DNA of 64,000 bases, taken from the NCBI GenBank assembly GCA_964370015.1, contig CAYJHD010000002.1, positions 1 to 64,000 on the forward strand. The letters run 5' to 3'. The position numbers and the translations under genes were made by a program. Below, piece after piece: positions 27,322 through 35,447 of the stretch (the first letter of the stretch is position 1; each line of letters begins with the position of its first letter). The notes under the pieces were generated by a model. That model did not search any database. It saw only the letters and a program-made list of their open reading frames with translations, and had not been told where the DNA came from. The stretch is from CAYJAD01 sp964370015 (lineage in GTDB: Bacteria; Desulfobacterota; Desulfovibrionia; Desulfovibrionales; Desulfovibrionaceae).

Positions 27322-27336
27322 TGAATGTTACATTCA
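27322..27336. promoter_or_regulatory. Candidate metalloregulator operator (7-1-7 palindrome)
   Basis: TGAATGTTACATTCA is a perfect 7-1-7 inverted repeat, the geometry of Fur-family sites. It sits just downstream of the receptor promoter, where a bound repressor would block transcription. The Fur assignment is inference. Confidence 0.55.
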
Positions 27337-27350
27337 AAAGCAATTAGGTA

Positions 27351-27379
27351 TGTATAGTGACGCTCTTGCTGTGAATCAA
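27351..27379 (-). promoter_or_regulatory. Promoter of the TonB-receptor operon
   Basis: Read on the minus strand: TTGATT (27379-27374), a 17-base spacer, then TATACA (27356-27351). It predicts a start near 27345 and a leader of about 140 bases. Confidence 0.6.
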
Positions 27380-27401
27380 GTCATTTTAATTTTACTTGCG
27401 A

Positions 27402-27435
27402 TTAACAAAATGTTTACACATAGGTATTTTGTTAA
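27402..27435. repeat. 10-bp inverted repeat in the divergent region
   Basis: The arms TTAACAAAAT / ATTTTGTTAA are perfect, with a 14-base spacer. It lies between the two divergent promoters and could be a regulator site for either. Confidence 0.45.
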
Positions 27436-27496
27436 CATGTGGAGATTAAAGATATATCGCTTTTTTTAGGAGGGGATAATTTATTTATAAATGGAA

Positions 27497-27525
27497 TTGA
27501 CAATTGATTTCATCAATGGCATATT
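27497..27525 (+). promoter_or_regulatory. feoAB promoter with overlapping palindrome
   Basis: TTGACA (27497-27502), exactly 17 bases, then CATATT (27520-27525). The spacer contains ATTGATTTCATCAAT (27503-27517), a perfect 6-3-6 inverted repeat placed where a Fur-like repressor would exclude RNA polymerase. Confidence 0.65.
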
Positions 27526-27599
27526 CCGTGCCGTGGCGAGCTCCTTTTGTGGGACAGCCCATAGTATACTATCAATGCTGGCATAGCAGAGGAGTGAGG

Positions 27600-27830
27600 A
27601 TGACGTTAAACGATATTAACAGCTCGACGGAGCTTATGGTGACCGATATTTCTGTGAGTGGGTCACTGCGACAACGGTTGTACGACTTGGGTTTGTGCCC
27701 CGGCACAAAAATTACATTTATCAGAACCGCTCCTTTGGCAGACCCCATTCAAGTGCAGATTGGCAATTATCATGTGGTGTTGCGTAAGTCTGAAGCTAAG
27801 TATGTAAAGGTTGAAGCCTATGTCTCGTAA
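27600..27830 (+). CDS. feoA: Ferrous iron transport protein A
   Basis: A 76-residue SH3-like FeoA protein (GSLRQRLYDLGLCPGTKI and a C-terminal VVLRKSEAKYV strand). FeoA is a small cytoplasmic partner needed for FeoB-driven ferrous iron uptake. I placed the start at ATG 27600, which has GAGGAG five bases upstream; the open frame continues further up but would run back through the promoter. It overlaps feoB by 11 bases. Confidence 0.93.
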   Translation: MTLNDINSSTELMVTDISVSGSLRQRLYDLGLCPGTKITFIRTAPLADPIQVQIGNYHVVLRKSEAKYVKVEAYVS

Positions 27831-30294
27831 AGTTATTGCTCTGGCAGGGCAGCCCAATTGCGGTAAATCTACGCTGTTTAACTTGTTAACCGGTGCGCGC
27901 CAATATGTGGCCAACTATCCCGGTGTAACTGTGGAAAAGTTGGCAGGGTATTGCACCATTGGCGATGAAAAAATTTCCGTGGTGGATTTACCGGGAACGT
28001 ATGCCTTCACCTCCTATTCACCAGAAGAAGTGGCTGCACGTGATTTTATTTTGCGCGAAAATCCACAGGTTGTGCTTGCCGTGGTGGATGCATCTTCTTT
28101 AGATAAAGGCTTGTATTTTACTTTGCAGCTTTTAGAAATGGGACGCCCCGTCATTTTAGTGCTTAATATGATGGATGTGGCTAAAAGAAGAGGCTTAAGC
28201 GTTGATATAGATGCGCTTTCTCAAGAGCTTGGTATTCCAGTGGTTCCCATGCAAGCCACCAATTCCAAAACAGAAGGCCGTCAACGTATTTTACAATTGC
28301 TGGAAAACTACCTCAATGATGAAGCTCCTGTGAGTGGTTTTACATTAAACTATGGGGGCTTAGAAGATTCTTTAGCTCAGCTTTCCACGCAAGCGGAAAA
28401 GATAAGCGAAAAAGTTGCTTATCCTAAACGCTGGCTTTCTGTGAAGCTTTTTGAAGAAGATTCCGCTGTGCAGGATACCTTGCGTGAAGTCAATGGCAAT
28501 GCGGAAAGCCTTTTCACCTTGACCGATGAACTTACACGTAAAGTTCGTGAAAATATATCCACCGTGCCTGTGGCGCATATTGCTGCCACGCGCCATGCTG
28601 AAGCCCGTCGCCTATGTGACCTTGTGGTAAAAGTAAAAAAAGAAAAACAAGGCCCTTCCTTCACGGAGAGAGTGGACGCTGTGGCGTGTCACCGTATTAT
28701 GGGTCCCATAGTTCTCTTGGGTGTTCTTTTTGCTTTCTATCATATATCAGTAACGTATGGAAATATTCTTGCCGCTCAAGTGTGGCCCATTTGGGCATCC
28801 TTAGAAAGCTTCATAAGCTCTGTTTTACCGCATCAAGGCTTCTTGGAAGATACCTTGTTCCGCTCTTTAGTGGAGTGGGTGGTGAAAAGCGTCACGGCAG
28901 TGCTGAACTATATTCCCATCTTCTTCCTTATGTTCTCCTTTGTGTACATATTGGAAGGAAGCGGTTATTTGGCGCGTATTGCCTTTATTTTAGATAAAAT
29001 TTTTAGCTCCTTTGGTTTGCATGGTCAATCCACTTTGCCTCTCATCTTGGGTGGTGTGTACGTGGGCGGTTGCGCCATTCCCGGTGTTGTGGCCACCAAG
29101 GCCATTCCCGATGAAAGAGCGCGTTTTAGCACAATTTTAGTGGTTCCCATGATGAACTGCCTTGCAAAAGTACCCTTATATTTATTGTTAGTAAGTGGAT
29201 TTTTTGCGGCAGAAGCTGGCAGTGCCATGTTCTTCATGGGCACTATCACCTTACTCATGGCGCTTATTGTGTCTAAAATCCTCAACTGGACTGTGTTACG
29301 CTCGCGTCCGGCAGCTCCCTTCATCATTGAGCTTCCATCTTACCATATGCCCATTTTCCGCAATGTGTTACAAGAAACCTTCTTGCGCATCTGGACATTT
29401 ATTAAGCGCATTCTCACCATCGTTGTGGCTGTGTCCACCGTGGTATTTGCCTTGGTATCCTTCCCAGGTCTTGAAGATGAGCGCATGGCTTATTATGTGG
29501 GTGAGCAGACCAAAATTGAAGATGCCTTCATGCAAGGCATTGAAGCAAGCACCTTTGCCGGTAAATTCACCAAGGATGATATTTTACCACTCATTCGCTA
29601 CCAAGACGCTTTGCGTAAAAGCAAGCAAGGGGTGACTCAAGACGAGGCTACAAAAATAAACGAAGCCGCGCTCAAGGATTCGCCCATGTATGCTTCCATT
29701 GTGTTGCGTAAAGGCAAAGATGGCAGAAAGCTTGCCGGTGCTTTGCGTACCCTTGATAGCAAGAGAAAAACCTTACGTCGTAATATTCGTCAAGAACGCT
29801 TTGAAAATAGCTATCTTGGTGCCGCTGGTAAGGCCATTGAATTTATCACTGCCGGTGCCGGTTTTGACTGGCGCATGAACGTGGCTCTTTTGTCGGCCCT
29901 TGCCGCCAAAGAAAATAGTGCCGCAACGTTAGGCGCTTTATACGGCTTTGAAGGAAGCACTCCTGGTAAAAACTTTGAGACCTTTGGCTTTACTCCTTTG
30001 CATGCCTTGGCTCTCATGCTCTTCATGTCACTGTATCCTCCTTGCTTGCCTGCTTCCATGATGGTGCGTGCACAAACGGGGTCTACAAAGTGGATGATTT
30101 TTTCCATTCTTTTCCAAATGACCATTGGTCTTATTGTGGCAACCTTCGTCTTTAGCGGTGGCAAGCTCTTGGGATTAACCGGTGTGGAAGCCATGTGGAC
30201 TTTCTATGCCATTTGTTTGGGAATTGTGGTGATATTTGGTTTCTTACCTTCGTATAGAGGGGAAAAGAAATCTTCGGCAGTAACTGTAGGCTAA
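27820..30294 (+). CDS. feoB: Ferrous iron transporter FeoB
   Basis: An 824-residue protein. The cytoplasmic G domain has G1 GQPNCGKST, a G2 Thr in NYPGVTVE, G3 DLPGT and G4 NMMD, followed by the helical regulatory domain. The inner-membrane part has two Gate repeats, one beginning near GGVYVGGCAIPGV. A charged insertion of about 120 residues (around 560-680) lies between late helices, making it longer than the roughly 770 residues of E. coli FeoB. GTP-dependent import of Fe2+. ATG 27820 overlaps feoA and is preferred over the TTG three codons earlier. No FeoC was seen. Confidence 0.95.
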   Translation: MSRKVIALAGQPNCGKSTLFNLLTGARQYVANYPGVTVEKLAGYCTIGDEKISVVDLPGTYAFTSYSPEEVAARDFILRENPQVVLAVVDASSLDKGLYFTLQLLEMGRPVILVLNMMDVAKRRGLSVDIDALSQELGIPVVPMQATNSKTEGRQRILQLLENYLNDEAPVSGFTLNYGGLEDSLAQLSTQAEKISEKVAYPKRWLSVKLFEEDSAVQDTLREVNGNAESLFTLTDELTRKVRENISTVPVAHIAATRHAEARRLCDLVVKVKKEKQGPSFTERVDAVACHRIMGPIVLLGVLFAFYHISVTYGNILAAQVWPIWASLESFISSVLPHQGFLEDTLFRSLVEWVVKSVTAVLNYIPIFFLMFSFVYILEGSGYLARIAFILDKIFSSFGLHGQSTLPLILGGVYVGGCAIPGVVATKAIPDERARFSTILVVPMMNCLAKVPLYLLLVSGFFAAEAGSAMFFMGTITLLMALIVSKILNWTVLRSRPAAPFIIELPSYHMPIFRNVLQETFLRIWTFIKRILTIVVAVSTVVFALVSFPGLEDERMAYYVGEQTKIEDAFMQGIEASTFAGKFTKDDILPLIRYQDALRKSKQGVTQDEATKINEAALKDSPMYASIVLRKGKDGRKLAGALRTLDSKRKTLRRNIRQERFENSYLGAAGKAIEFITAGAGFDWRMNVALLSALAAKENSAATLGALYGFEGSTPGKNFETFGFTPLHALALMLFMSLYPPCLPASMMVRAQTGSTKWMIFSILFQMTIGLIVATFVFSGGKLLGLTGVEAMWTFYAICLGIVVIFGFLPSYRGEKKSSAVTVG

Positions 30295-30363
30295 GAGTAT
30301 ATTTAAGGCCTTATTCCATAAGCAAAACGCAATTATTTTGCAAAAATATATCGGAGGATGAAT

Positions 30364-30681
30364 ATGAAAAAGAGTTTATTAGTATTATTGGCAGTGGCTT
30401 TATTGAGCATTCCGGCCATGGCATTTGCACACAGCCCCATCTTTGATTGCTTTGATAATGGTGATGGCACTGTAACTTGCCAAGGTGGCTTTTCTGATGG
30501 TTCTTCTGCTTCTGGCGTAAAAGTATATGTGAAAGACGGTTCCGGTAAGGTTCTTGAAACATTAAGCATGGACGCCAATAGTGAAGTTACCATCAAAAAA
30601 CCCGCTGGTGCATACTCCATGGAAATGGATGCTGGTGAAGGTCACTCCATCAATGTAAGTGGTGATAAAATTGTTGAATAA
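30364..30681 (+). CDS. Small secreted protein, first of a paralogous pair
   Basis: 105 residues with a signal peptide ending at AMAFAHS. The mature domain has the conserved block CFDNGDGTVTCQGGFSDGSS: two cysteines ten apart that can form a disulfide, and an acidic loop that could bind a metal. Start chosen at the second ATG (30364), because GGAGG is six bases before it and directly abuts the first. It lies 69 bases after feoB. The paralogue at 31668-31985 keeps the same block. Family not recognised; a periplasmic iron-handling role is inferred from the neighbours. Confidence 0.8.
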   Translation: MKKSLLVLLAVALLSIPAMAFAHSPIFDCFDNGDGTVTCQGGFSDGSSASGVKVYVKDGSGKVLETLSMDANSEVTIKKPAGAYSMEMDAGEGHSINVSGDKIVE

Positions 30682-30728
30682 ATGTTTTTTTTAACAATGT
30701 AACCTTTTTAACCTTTTTGGAGATAAAG

Positions 30729-31556
30729 ATGAAAAAACTTGCATTAGCTTCTTTTGGCCTTTTTGCTGCTTTAACCATGGCTGCACCTGCAGATGCGCAC
30801 TTCCAAATGATGTACACACCTAAGACTGACATGGAAAAAGCCGTTGATATGGATATGCGTATTGTCTTTACGCACCCAGCTGAAGCCGGACATATGATGG
30901 ATATGGGTGGCATCAATGAGTTTTACGCTGTGTACAAGCGCGGCGAAAATGCTCCCCAGAAGCTTGATATGAAAAAGCATCTCAAAGAAATCACATGGAA
31001 AAACCCAGGGTCCAGCGCTCCTGCGTATTCGGCTCTTATCCCCAGAAAGGAAATCCGCTCCATTGGTGACTATGTATTTGTTATGGTACCAGGCTACTAT
31101 CTTGAAAAAGAAGAAGATGTGTACATGCAACAAATTACTAAGCTTGTTGCCAACGTAGGTGGCGTGCCCACCATTTGGAATGAGCCTGTGGGCTTGCCTT
31201 GCGAAATCGTACCCATGATTAAGCCTTATGCCACTTGGGCTGGTAACGTATTCCAAGGTCAAGTACTTTCTGGCGGAAAGCCTGTTCCCGGTGCTGAAGT
31301 GGAAGTTGAATTCATGGGTCATGCCCCTGATTTAAAGACCAACACTTTGGCTGAAAAATCTTCTGTGACATATCCCAATGGCGCCCTTGTGACGCAAACC
31401 ATCATTGCTGACGAAAATGGCATCATCACCTTTGGTCTTGCTAAGGCCGGTTGGTGGGGCTTTGCAGCTCTTGGCGTAGGTCCAGACAAAGAATACAAAG
31501 GCAAAGAGCTTTCCCAAGATGCAGTTATCTGGGTTCAAGCTTACGACATGAAATAA
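30729..31556 (+). CDS. DUF4198-type periplasmic protein
   Basis: 275 residues with a signal peptide ending at ADAHF, and the layout of DUF4198 proteins, which occur next to nickel, cobalt and iron uptake systems. The first mature residue region has the conserved AHF, and Met/His-rich stretches (HPAEAGHMMDMGG) could bind a metal. The C-terminal third is a carboxypeptidase-regulatory-like beta domain (VFQGQVLSGGKPVPGAEVEV). Start at 30729 with GGAG six bases upstream. It lies 47 bases after the first small secreted protein and is followed by a strong terminator. Confidence 0.8.
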   Translation: MKKLALASFGLFAALTMAAPADAHFQMMYTPKTDMEKAVDMDMRIVFTHPAEAGHMMDMGGINEFYAVYKRGENAPQKLDMKKHLKEITWKNPGSSAPAYSALIPRKEIRSIGDYVFVMVPGYYLEKEEDVYMQQITKLVANVGGVPTIWNEPVGLPCEIVPMIKPYATWAGNVFQGQVLSGGKPVPGAEVEVEFMGHAPDLKTNTLAEKSSVTYPNGALVTQTIIADENGIITFGLAKAGWWGFAALGVGPDKEYKGKELSQDAVIWVQAYDMK

Positions 31557-31570
31557 AGATTACTTAAGAA

Positions 31571-31596
31571 AAGGGGAGTGTTACTCCCCTTTTTTT
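31571..31596 (+). terminator. Intrinsic terminator inside the feo gene run
   Basis: AAGGGGAGT / ACTCCCCTT with a 3-base loop and a run of seven T. It divides feoA-feoB-small protein-DUF4198 from the genes that follow, which therefore need read-through or their own promoter near 31600-31660. Confidence 0.9.
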
Positions 31597-31667
31597 GTTT
31601 TGTGTATATTTTACATACACTGCGTATATGAAAATTTATCAAGTTGTTGGGTATAGTAGAGGATAGT

Positions 31668-31985
31668 ATGAAAAATGTGTTTTTAGCTGTAATTTGTTGT
31701 GTTTTTCTTGGTTTAGCTGGCAATGCCATGGCGCATAGTGCTTTGCTTAATTGTTTTGATAATGCCGACGGCACCTTCACTTGCCAAGGTGGTTTCTCTG
31801 ATGGTTCTTCTGCCACAGGTATTACCATTGTGGTGAAAGATTCTTCGGGAAATATTTTGCAAGAAGCACAACTTAATGCTGACAGTGAAGTGGTTTTGCC
31901 ACGTCCTCAGCAAGATTTCAGCGTGTTATTTAATGGCGGCTCCGGCCACTCTGTGGAAATTCCGGGCGAAAGCATTGTTCGCTAA
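31668..31985 (+). CDS. Small secreted protein, second of a paralogous pair
   Basis: 105 residues, same length and plan as the protein at 30364-30681: signal peptide ending at NAMAHS, then the matching block CFDNADGTFTCQGGFSDGSS and a shared tail ending GHSVEIPGESIV. Start at ATG 31668, with GAGGA four bases upstream. The pair probably arose by duplication around the DUF4198 gene. It starts a second segment of the run, 40 bases before an ABC ATPase gene. Confidence 0.8.
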   Translation: MKNVFLAVICCVFLGLAGNAMAHSALLNCFDNADGTFTCQGGFSDGSSATGITIVVKDSSGNILQEAQLNADSEVVLPRPQQDFSVLFNGGSGHSVEIPGESIVR

Positions 31986-32025
31986 TGAGCTTTAAGCTTC
32001 CATCATTACATATTGGAATAATCCT

Positions 32026-32934
32026 ATGAATCAAGCTCCTGTTACCATTGAAAATTTGAGCCATAATTATGGAAGGCGCGAATTGTACAATGGGTTAAAT
32101 TTGACCATTGAGAAAGGGCGTGTGTGTGCTTTGCTTGGTAAAAATGGTGTGGGTAAAACCACGCTTATTCAAATCCTCATGGGATTTTTACGTCCCAGCG
32201 GTGGTGTTTGCAAAATTTTTGGTGAGCCGGCCCATGCCATTAGGCCAGCAACGCGCGCAAGGGTGGGGCTTCTTTTTGAAAAACACCTTGCGTATCAATT
32301 TTTCAGTATTGAACAAATAGAAAAATATACGCGCCAATTTTATCCCAAGTGGAAGCCGGAACGTTTTTATAATTTAGTAGATTTATTGGGTTTACCCAAG
32401 AGCCACCGCATTGCCCATATGAGCGAAGGTCAACGCTCACAAGTGGTTTTGGGGCTTACCTTGGCGCAAGATCCTGAGCTACTGATTTTAGATGACTACT
32501 CCATGGGGTTAGACGCCGGATATCGTCGTTTATTCATTGATTATCTTTGCGAAAATTTACGCGATGGCGAGCATACCACCATCATTACCTCCCATGTTAT
32601 CCAAGATATGGAACGTTTTGTGGACGATACTGTATTCATGCGTCGTCATAAAATGGCTCATCAAACCTCTTTGGCAGAATTTATTAAGAATTTTACGTGC
32701 TATAAGATGCAGCGTCCGCCCAATGAAGAAGCCTTTAAAGAAAATTTAGCTAAAATTCCGCAAGAAATCTTGGTTAATGTGGAATGGCATAAAGATTTCA
32801 TAGAGCTCTTTTTCTATGTTGATCCTGCGAAATTGCAAGATATTTTCAAACAATATTCGCTGGATACATTATCCATGCAACAAGTTTGCATGAACATGGA
32901 AGATGCTTTCATTGGCTTTACGGGGAGGTATTAA
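32026..32934 (+). CDS. ABC transporter ATPase with altered Walker B
   Basis: 302 residues. Walker A GKNGVGKTT, signature MSEGQRSQ, and Walker B LLILDDYSMGLD. The residue after the Walker B Asp, normally the catalytic Glu, is Asp, and the signature begins MSEGQ instead of LSGGQ. Both changes occur in exporter ATPases of the YtrB/ABC-2 type, where hydrolysis may be slow. A C-terminal extension of about 90 residues has no known motif. It forms a pair with the membrane protein that starts one base after its stop codon. Confidence 0.88.
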   Translation: MNQAPVTIENLSHNYGRRELYNGLNLTIEKGRVCALLGKNGVGKTTLIQILMGFLRPSGGVCKIFGEPAHAIRPATRARVGLLFEKHLAYQFFSIEQIEKYTRQFYPKWKPERFYNLVDLLGLPKSHRIAHMSEGQRSQVVLGLTLAQDPELLILDDYSMGLDAGYRRLFIDYLCENLRDGEHTTIITSHVIQDMERFVDDTVFMRRHKMAHQTSLAEFIKNFTCYKMQRPPNEEAFKENLAKIPQEILVNVEWHKDFIELFFYVDPAKLQDIFKQYSLDTLSMQQVCMNMEDAFIGFTGRY

Positions 32935-32935
32935 C

Positions 32936-33622
32936 ATGCGCATAACAGCAGCTTTTTCTGCAGTATTCTATAAAGAAAGCGTGAAAACGCGCCATATGAT
33001 GATTTCACTTTTTGCGGCCAATATGCTGTATATGCTGTGGAATTTCGTCACATTGCGCAGGCTTTTCATGCAAGATCACTCGGAGGTTGTGTGGTATCGC
33101 ACGGTGAATTTGGGGCAAATCCCCTATGGGGATATGATGTTTATCCCCTTTATTACAGCCGTGGTGTATTGCCTGTTCCAATTTCTTCAAGAAATGCGCG
33201 ATGGTAGAATTCGTATCGCTTTGCATGCCCCGTGTGATTCCAGCTTTATTGTGCTGCTCCATGCGCTTTTTGGCATGCTTTTCTTGGGTTTTGTTTTTGC
33301 TTGCGATGCTTTGGTGTTGTATGTGAGCATTGTGAAATTTTATCCTCCTGAAGTGGGTATTTCAGCCATAGTGACCACATTGCCATGGTTTATTGCCGGT
33401 TTTTATGCCTATCTTGGTGGAACTTTTGTTTTGTTAGAGCCGCAAATGAAGCGTAAAATTTTAGCCGGTATAGTATGTTTTGGTTTATGCATTCCCTTGT
33501 ATTTATATACAAAAACTGGGTATTATGTGGACATTTTACCTTTCTTTATTCTGCTTTTACCGTGCATGTTCTATAGCATAGCCCTTTCTGCAGATGATTA
33601 TAGAAACAGGTGGGTAGCATGA
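32936..33622 (+). CDS. ABC-2-like membrane protein
   Basis: 229 residues with about six hydrophobic segments, fitting the transmembrane partner of the preceding ATPase. I placed the start at ATG 32936, which has GGGGAGG seven bases upstream and avoids overlap with the ATPase gene. The stop overlaps the start of the next gene (ATGA), so translation is coupled. The substrate is unknown; export of a peptide, a lipid or a metal chelate are all possible. Confidence 0.8.
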   Translation: MRITAAFSAVFYKESVKTRHMMISLFAANMLYMLWNFVTLRRLFMQDHSEVVWYRTVNLGQIPYGDMMFIPFITAVVYCLFQFLQEMRDGRIRIALHAPCDSSFIVLLHALFGMLFLGFVFACDALVLYVSIVKFYPPEVGISAIVTTLPWFIAGFYAYLGGTFVLLEPQMKRKILAGIVCFGLCIPLYLYTKTGYYVDILPFFILLLPCMFYSIALSADDYRNRWVA

Positions 33623-34938
33623 GTATAAGAACACGTTTGGCAACACTGTGCATGTATTTTATTGGTATATGCTTTTTCGCTTGGATTTTGCCCATGTTTT
33701 ATCAATTGCTTTTCGTAAAAACCGTGGACAAAACGCATATGTTCTTCAGCCCTGTGGATAATAACATGATTTTCACAGAGCAATTGCTTGAGCGAGATGT
33801 AAAGGCAGAAGAAAAATCCGAAAATCACCATGCCGATGTGGTGTATAAGAATGAAAAGGGTGAATACTTTACTCGCAATGAGTTTGAAGCAAAAATTCCC
33901 TTTATCTATTATAGAAATATGGAATTGCGTGGCCTTTTGCCATTAAACCTACACGGAAAGAGCCTTGATCGTGCCGCCATCCAAAAAGAGCGTCGCGTAT
34001 TTGAAATGCCATCGCGTCTTTTGGATGATCATGTGTATAAAGAAGAAATTTATCCTCTTATGGATGCCAACCCCGGGCAAGTGGCCTTGGTTTTGCCAGC
34101 GGATAGAATTCGTTTCACCGATACAGCATTGGAATTCATCGACAGTGACTTAAATGGTGTGGATGCTGAGCAAACACAAGCTTATACCAAGGCTTTGTCC
34201 GACAAGGGATTCACCTTTCCTGCCAAGGGCGTATGGGGTAACTTCACCACATTTAAACCCTTTGAGGGTGGCACCTTTGTGGTGGATACTGCCGGTAAGA
34301 CTTTTCATTTAGTGCGTAGAAATAATATTCTTGAAGTGGTAGTGGTGCCTTTTGCCAAGGATATTGTGCCGCAAAAAATGGTCATCGCTGAAGCGAAAGA
34401 CCGTAAATATCTTGGTTTAGTTTTGGATACCCAAAACCGCATGTATCTTATGCACCAAGATGGTTTTGCTTTAACCTATATTCCCACCAAGGAATATGCC
34501 CCGCAGCATATGGATTTTAAACTTATTATGGATCCATTGTTCATGACTGCGGTGTATTCTGATGCAAAGCATATCCACGCTGTGGCCTTTGCCAATGCAG
34601 AGAATCTTGGCGGTAGTGTGAAGCCTTTGCATTCGTATGTGCATCAAATGAGCATGAGTAAGGATACTAGCCTTACGCAAGTGGCAGACATTATTTTTCC
34701 TTTCATGCTATCATTTACTGATTTGCATAGCTCCAAGGGACAGTTTAAAACGGCCATGAGTTCGCAATATTTTGGCTATGGGATTATGTTTAATCTTTTA
34801 CTGGCTCTAGCGTATGGCTTTGCATTTAGGACCTATAGAATGGCTAAAGTTGCAAGACAAGGCCTTTTTGTAGCGGTATTTGGCATATATGTGCTTATTC
34901 CATTGGTACTTATGGAACAATATAAAGAGAGAAACTAA
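33619..34938 (+). CDS. Large membrane-anchored protein next to the ABC pair (possibly DUF4857)
   Basis: About 439 residues: an N-terminal transmembrane helix (about 10-33), a long periplasmic region rich in beta strands, then two C-terminal helices. From memory, Bacteroidetes and Desulfovibrio genomes place DUF4857 proteins of this plan beside ABC-2 transporter genes, but I cannot verify membership. Its start overlaps the preceding permease stop by four bases, so it is probably part of the transporter complex. Confidence 0.7.
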   Translation: MSIRTRLATLCMYFIGICFFAWILPMFYQLLFVKTVDKTHMFFSPVDNNMIFTEQLLERDVKAEEKSENHHADVVYKNEKGEYFTRNEFEAKIPFIYYRNMELRGLLPLNLHGKSLDRAAIQKERRVFEMPSRLLDDHVYKEEIYPLMDANPGQVALVLPADRIRFTDTALEFIDSDLNGVDAEQTQAYTKALSDKGFTFPAKGVWGNFTTFKPFEGGTFVVDTAGKTFHLVRRNNILEVVVVPFAKDIVPQKMVIAEAKDRKYLGLVLDTQNRMYLMHQDGFALTYIPTKEYAPQHMDFKLIMDPLFMTAVYSDAKHIHAVAFANAENLGGSVKPLHSYVHQMSMSKDTSLTQVADIIFPFMLSFTDLHSSKGQFKTAMSSQYFGYGIMFNLLLALAYGFAFRTYRMAKVARQGLFVAVFGIYVLIPLVLMEQYKERN

Positions 34939-34958
34939 CGTTTAACAGGTAGGTAAGT

Positions 34959-35264
34959 ATGATTACACGTTTTGGTACAGCAAAGGAAATGATCGTTCAA
35001 CCCATTGAAGAGGATAATAAACCTTACTTATTGGCCATAGATCAACGCGGGTTGTATTTAACTGTAGAAAGATATGTGGACAGCAACTTTTCTGACCCCA
35101 ATCGTAATAGTGATCGTAAGCTTATGGAGCAAAGAATTAATGCTCTTGGCATAGATTGCAAAGCTTTCTATGAAGAAAATAAACATCTTGTTCAAGTAAT
35201 GCCTAAAGAAAAGGCTGCCAAGGTTAACCCCATTAAAGCTTCTAAGCGTAGCATGAAGAAATAA
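34959..35264 (+). CDS. Small unknown protein, last gene of the feo-linked run
   Basis: 101 residues, polar, no signal peptide or membrane helix, with a very basic C-terminus (KEKAAKVNPIKASKRSMKK). An AGGTAGG stretch precedes the ATG. It lies 20 bases after the membrane-anchored protein and just before a terminator. No family recognised. The basic tail could contact nucleic acid or membrane lipids. Confidence 0.7.
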   Translation: MITRFGTAKEMIVQPIEEDNKPYLLAIDQRGLYLTVERYVDSNFSDPNRNSDRKLMEQRINALGIDCKAFYEENKHLVQVMPKEKAAKVNPIKASKRSMKK

Positions 35265-35284
35265 AACTTCTCTGCAGAACAAAT

Positions 35285-35321
35285 AAAGCGACTGTGCTCT
35301 GTGAGTATGGTCGTTTTTTTT
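35285..35321 (+). terminator. Intrinsic terminator of the feo-linked run
   Basis: Stem built on CGAC / GTCG, extended by A-T pairs, with a long loop and followed by eight T. Shorter stem than the others in the window. Confidence 0.6.
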
Positions 35322-35447
35322 GTTACTGGGCGTACTCCTTGAAGAGAATTATATTTTCCTGCAATTGCAAGCTTTTCAAATGAGTCTCTTTGGGATACCC
35401 TAGACCATCTTGTTGTATCATCTTGCAAAGTCGTTCATGGAGGTCTT

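Noticed and set aside
27504..27599. Longer FeoA start at 27504
   Set aside because: It would place the N-terminus inside the predicted promoter, with no ribosome-binding site and no family similarity; the ATG at 27600 has an ideal one.
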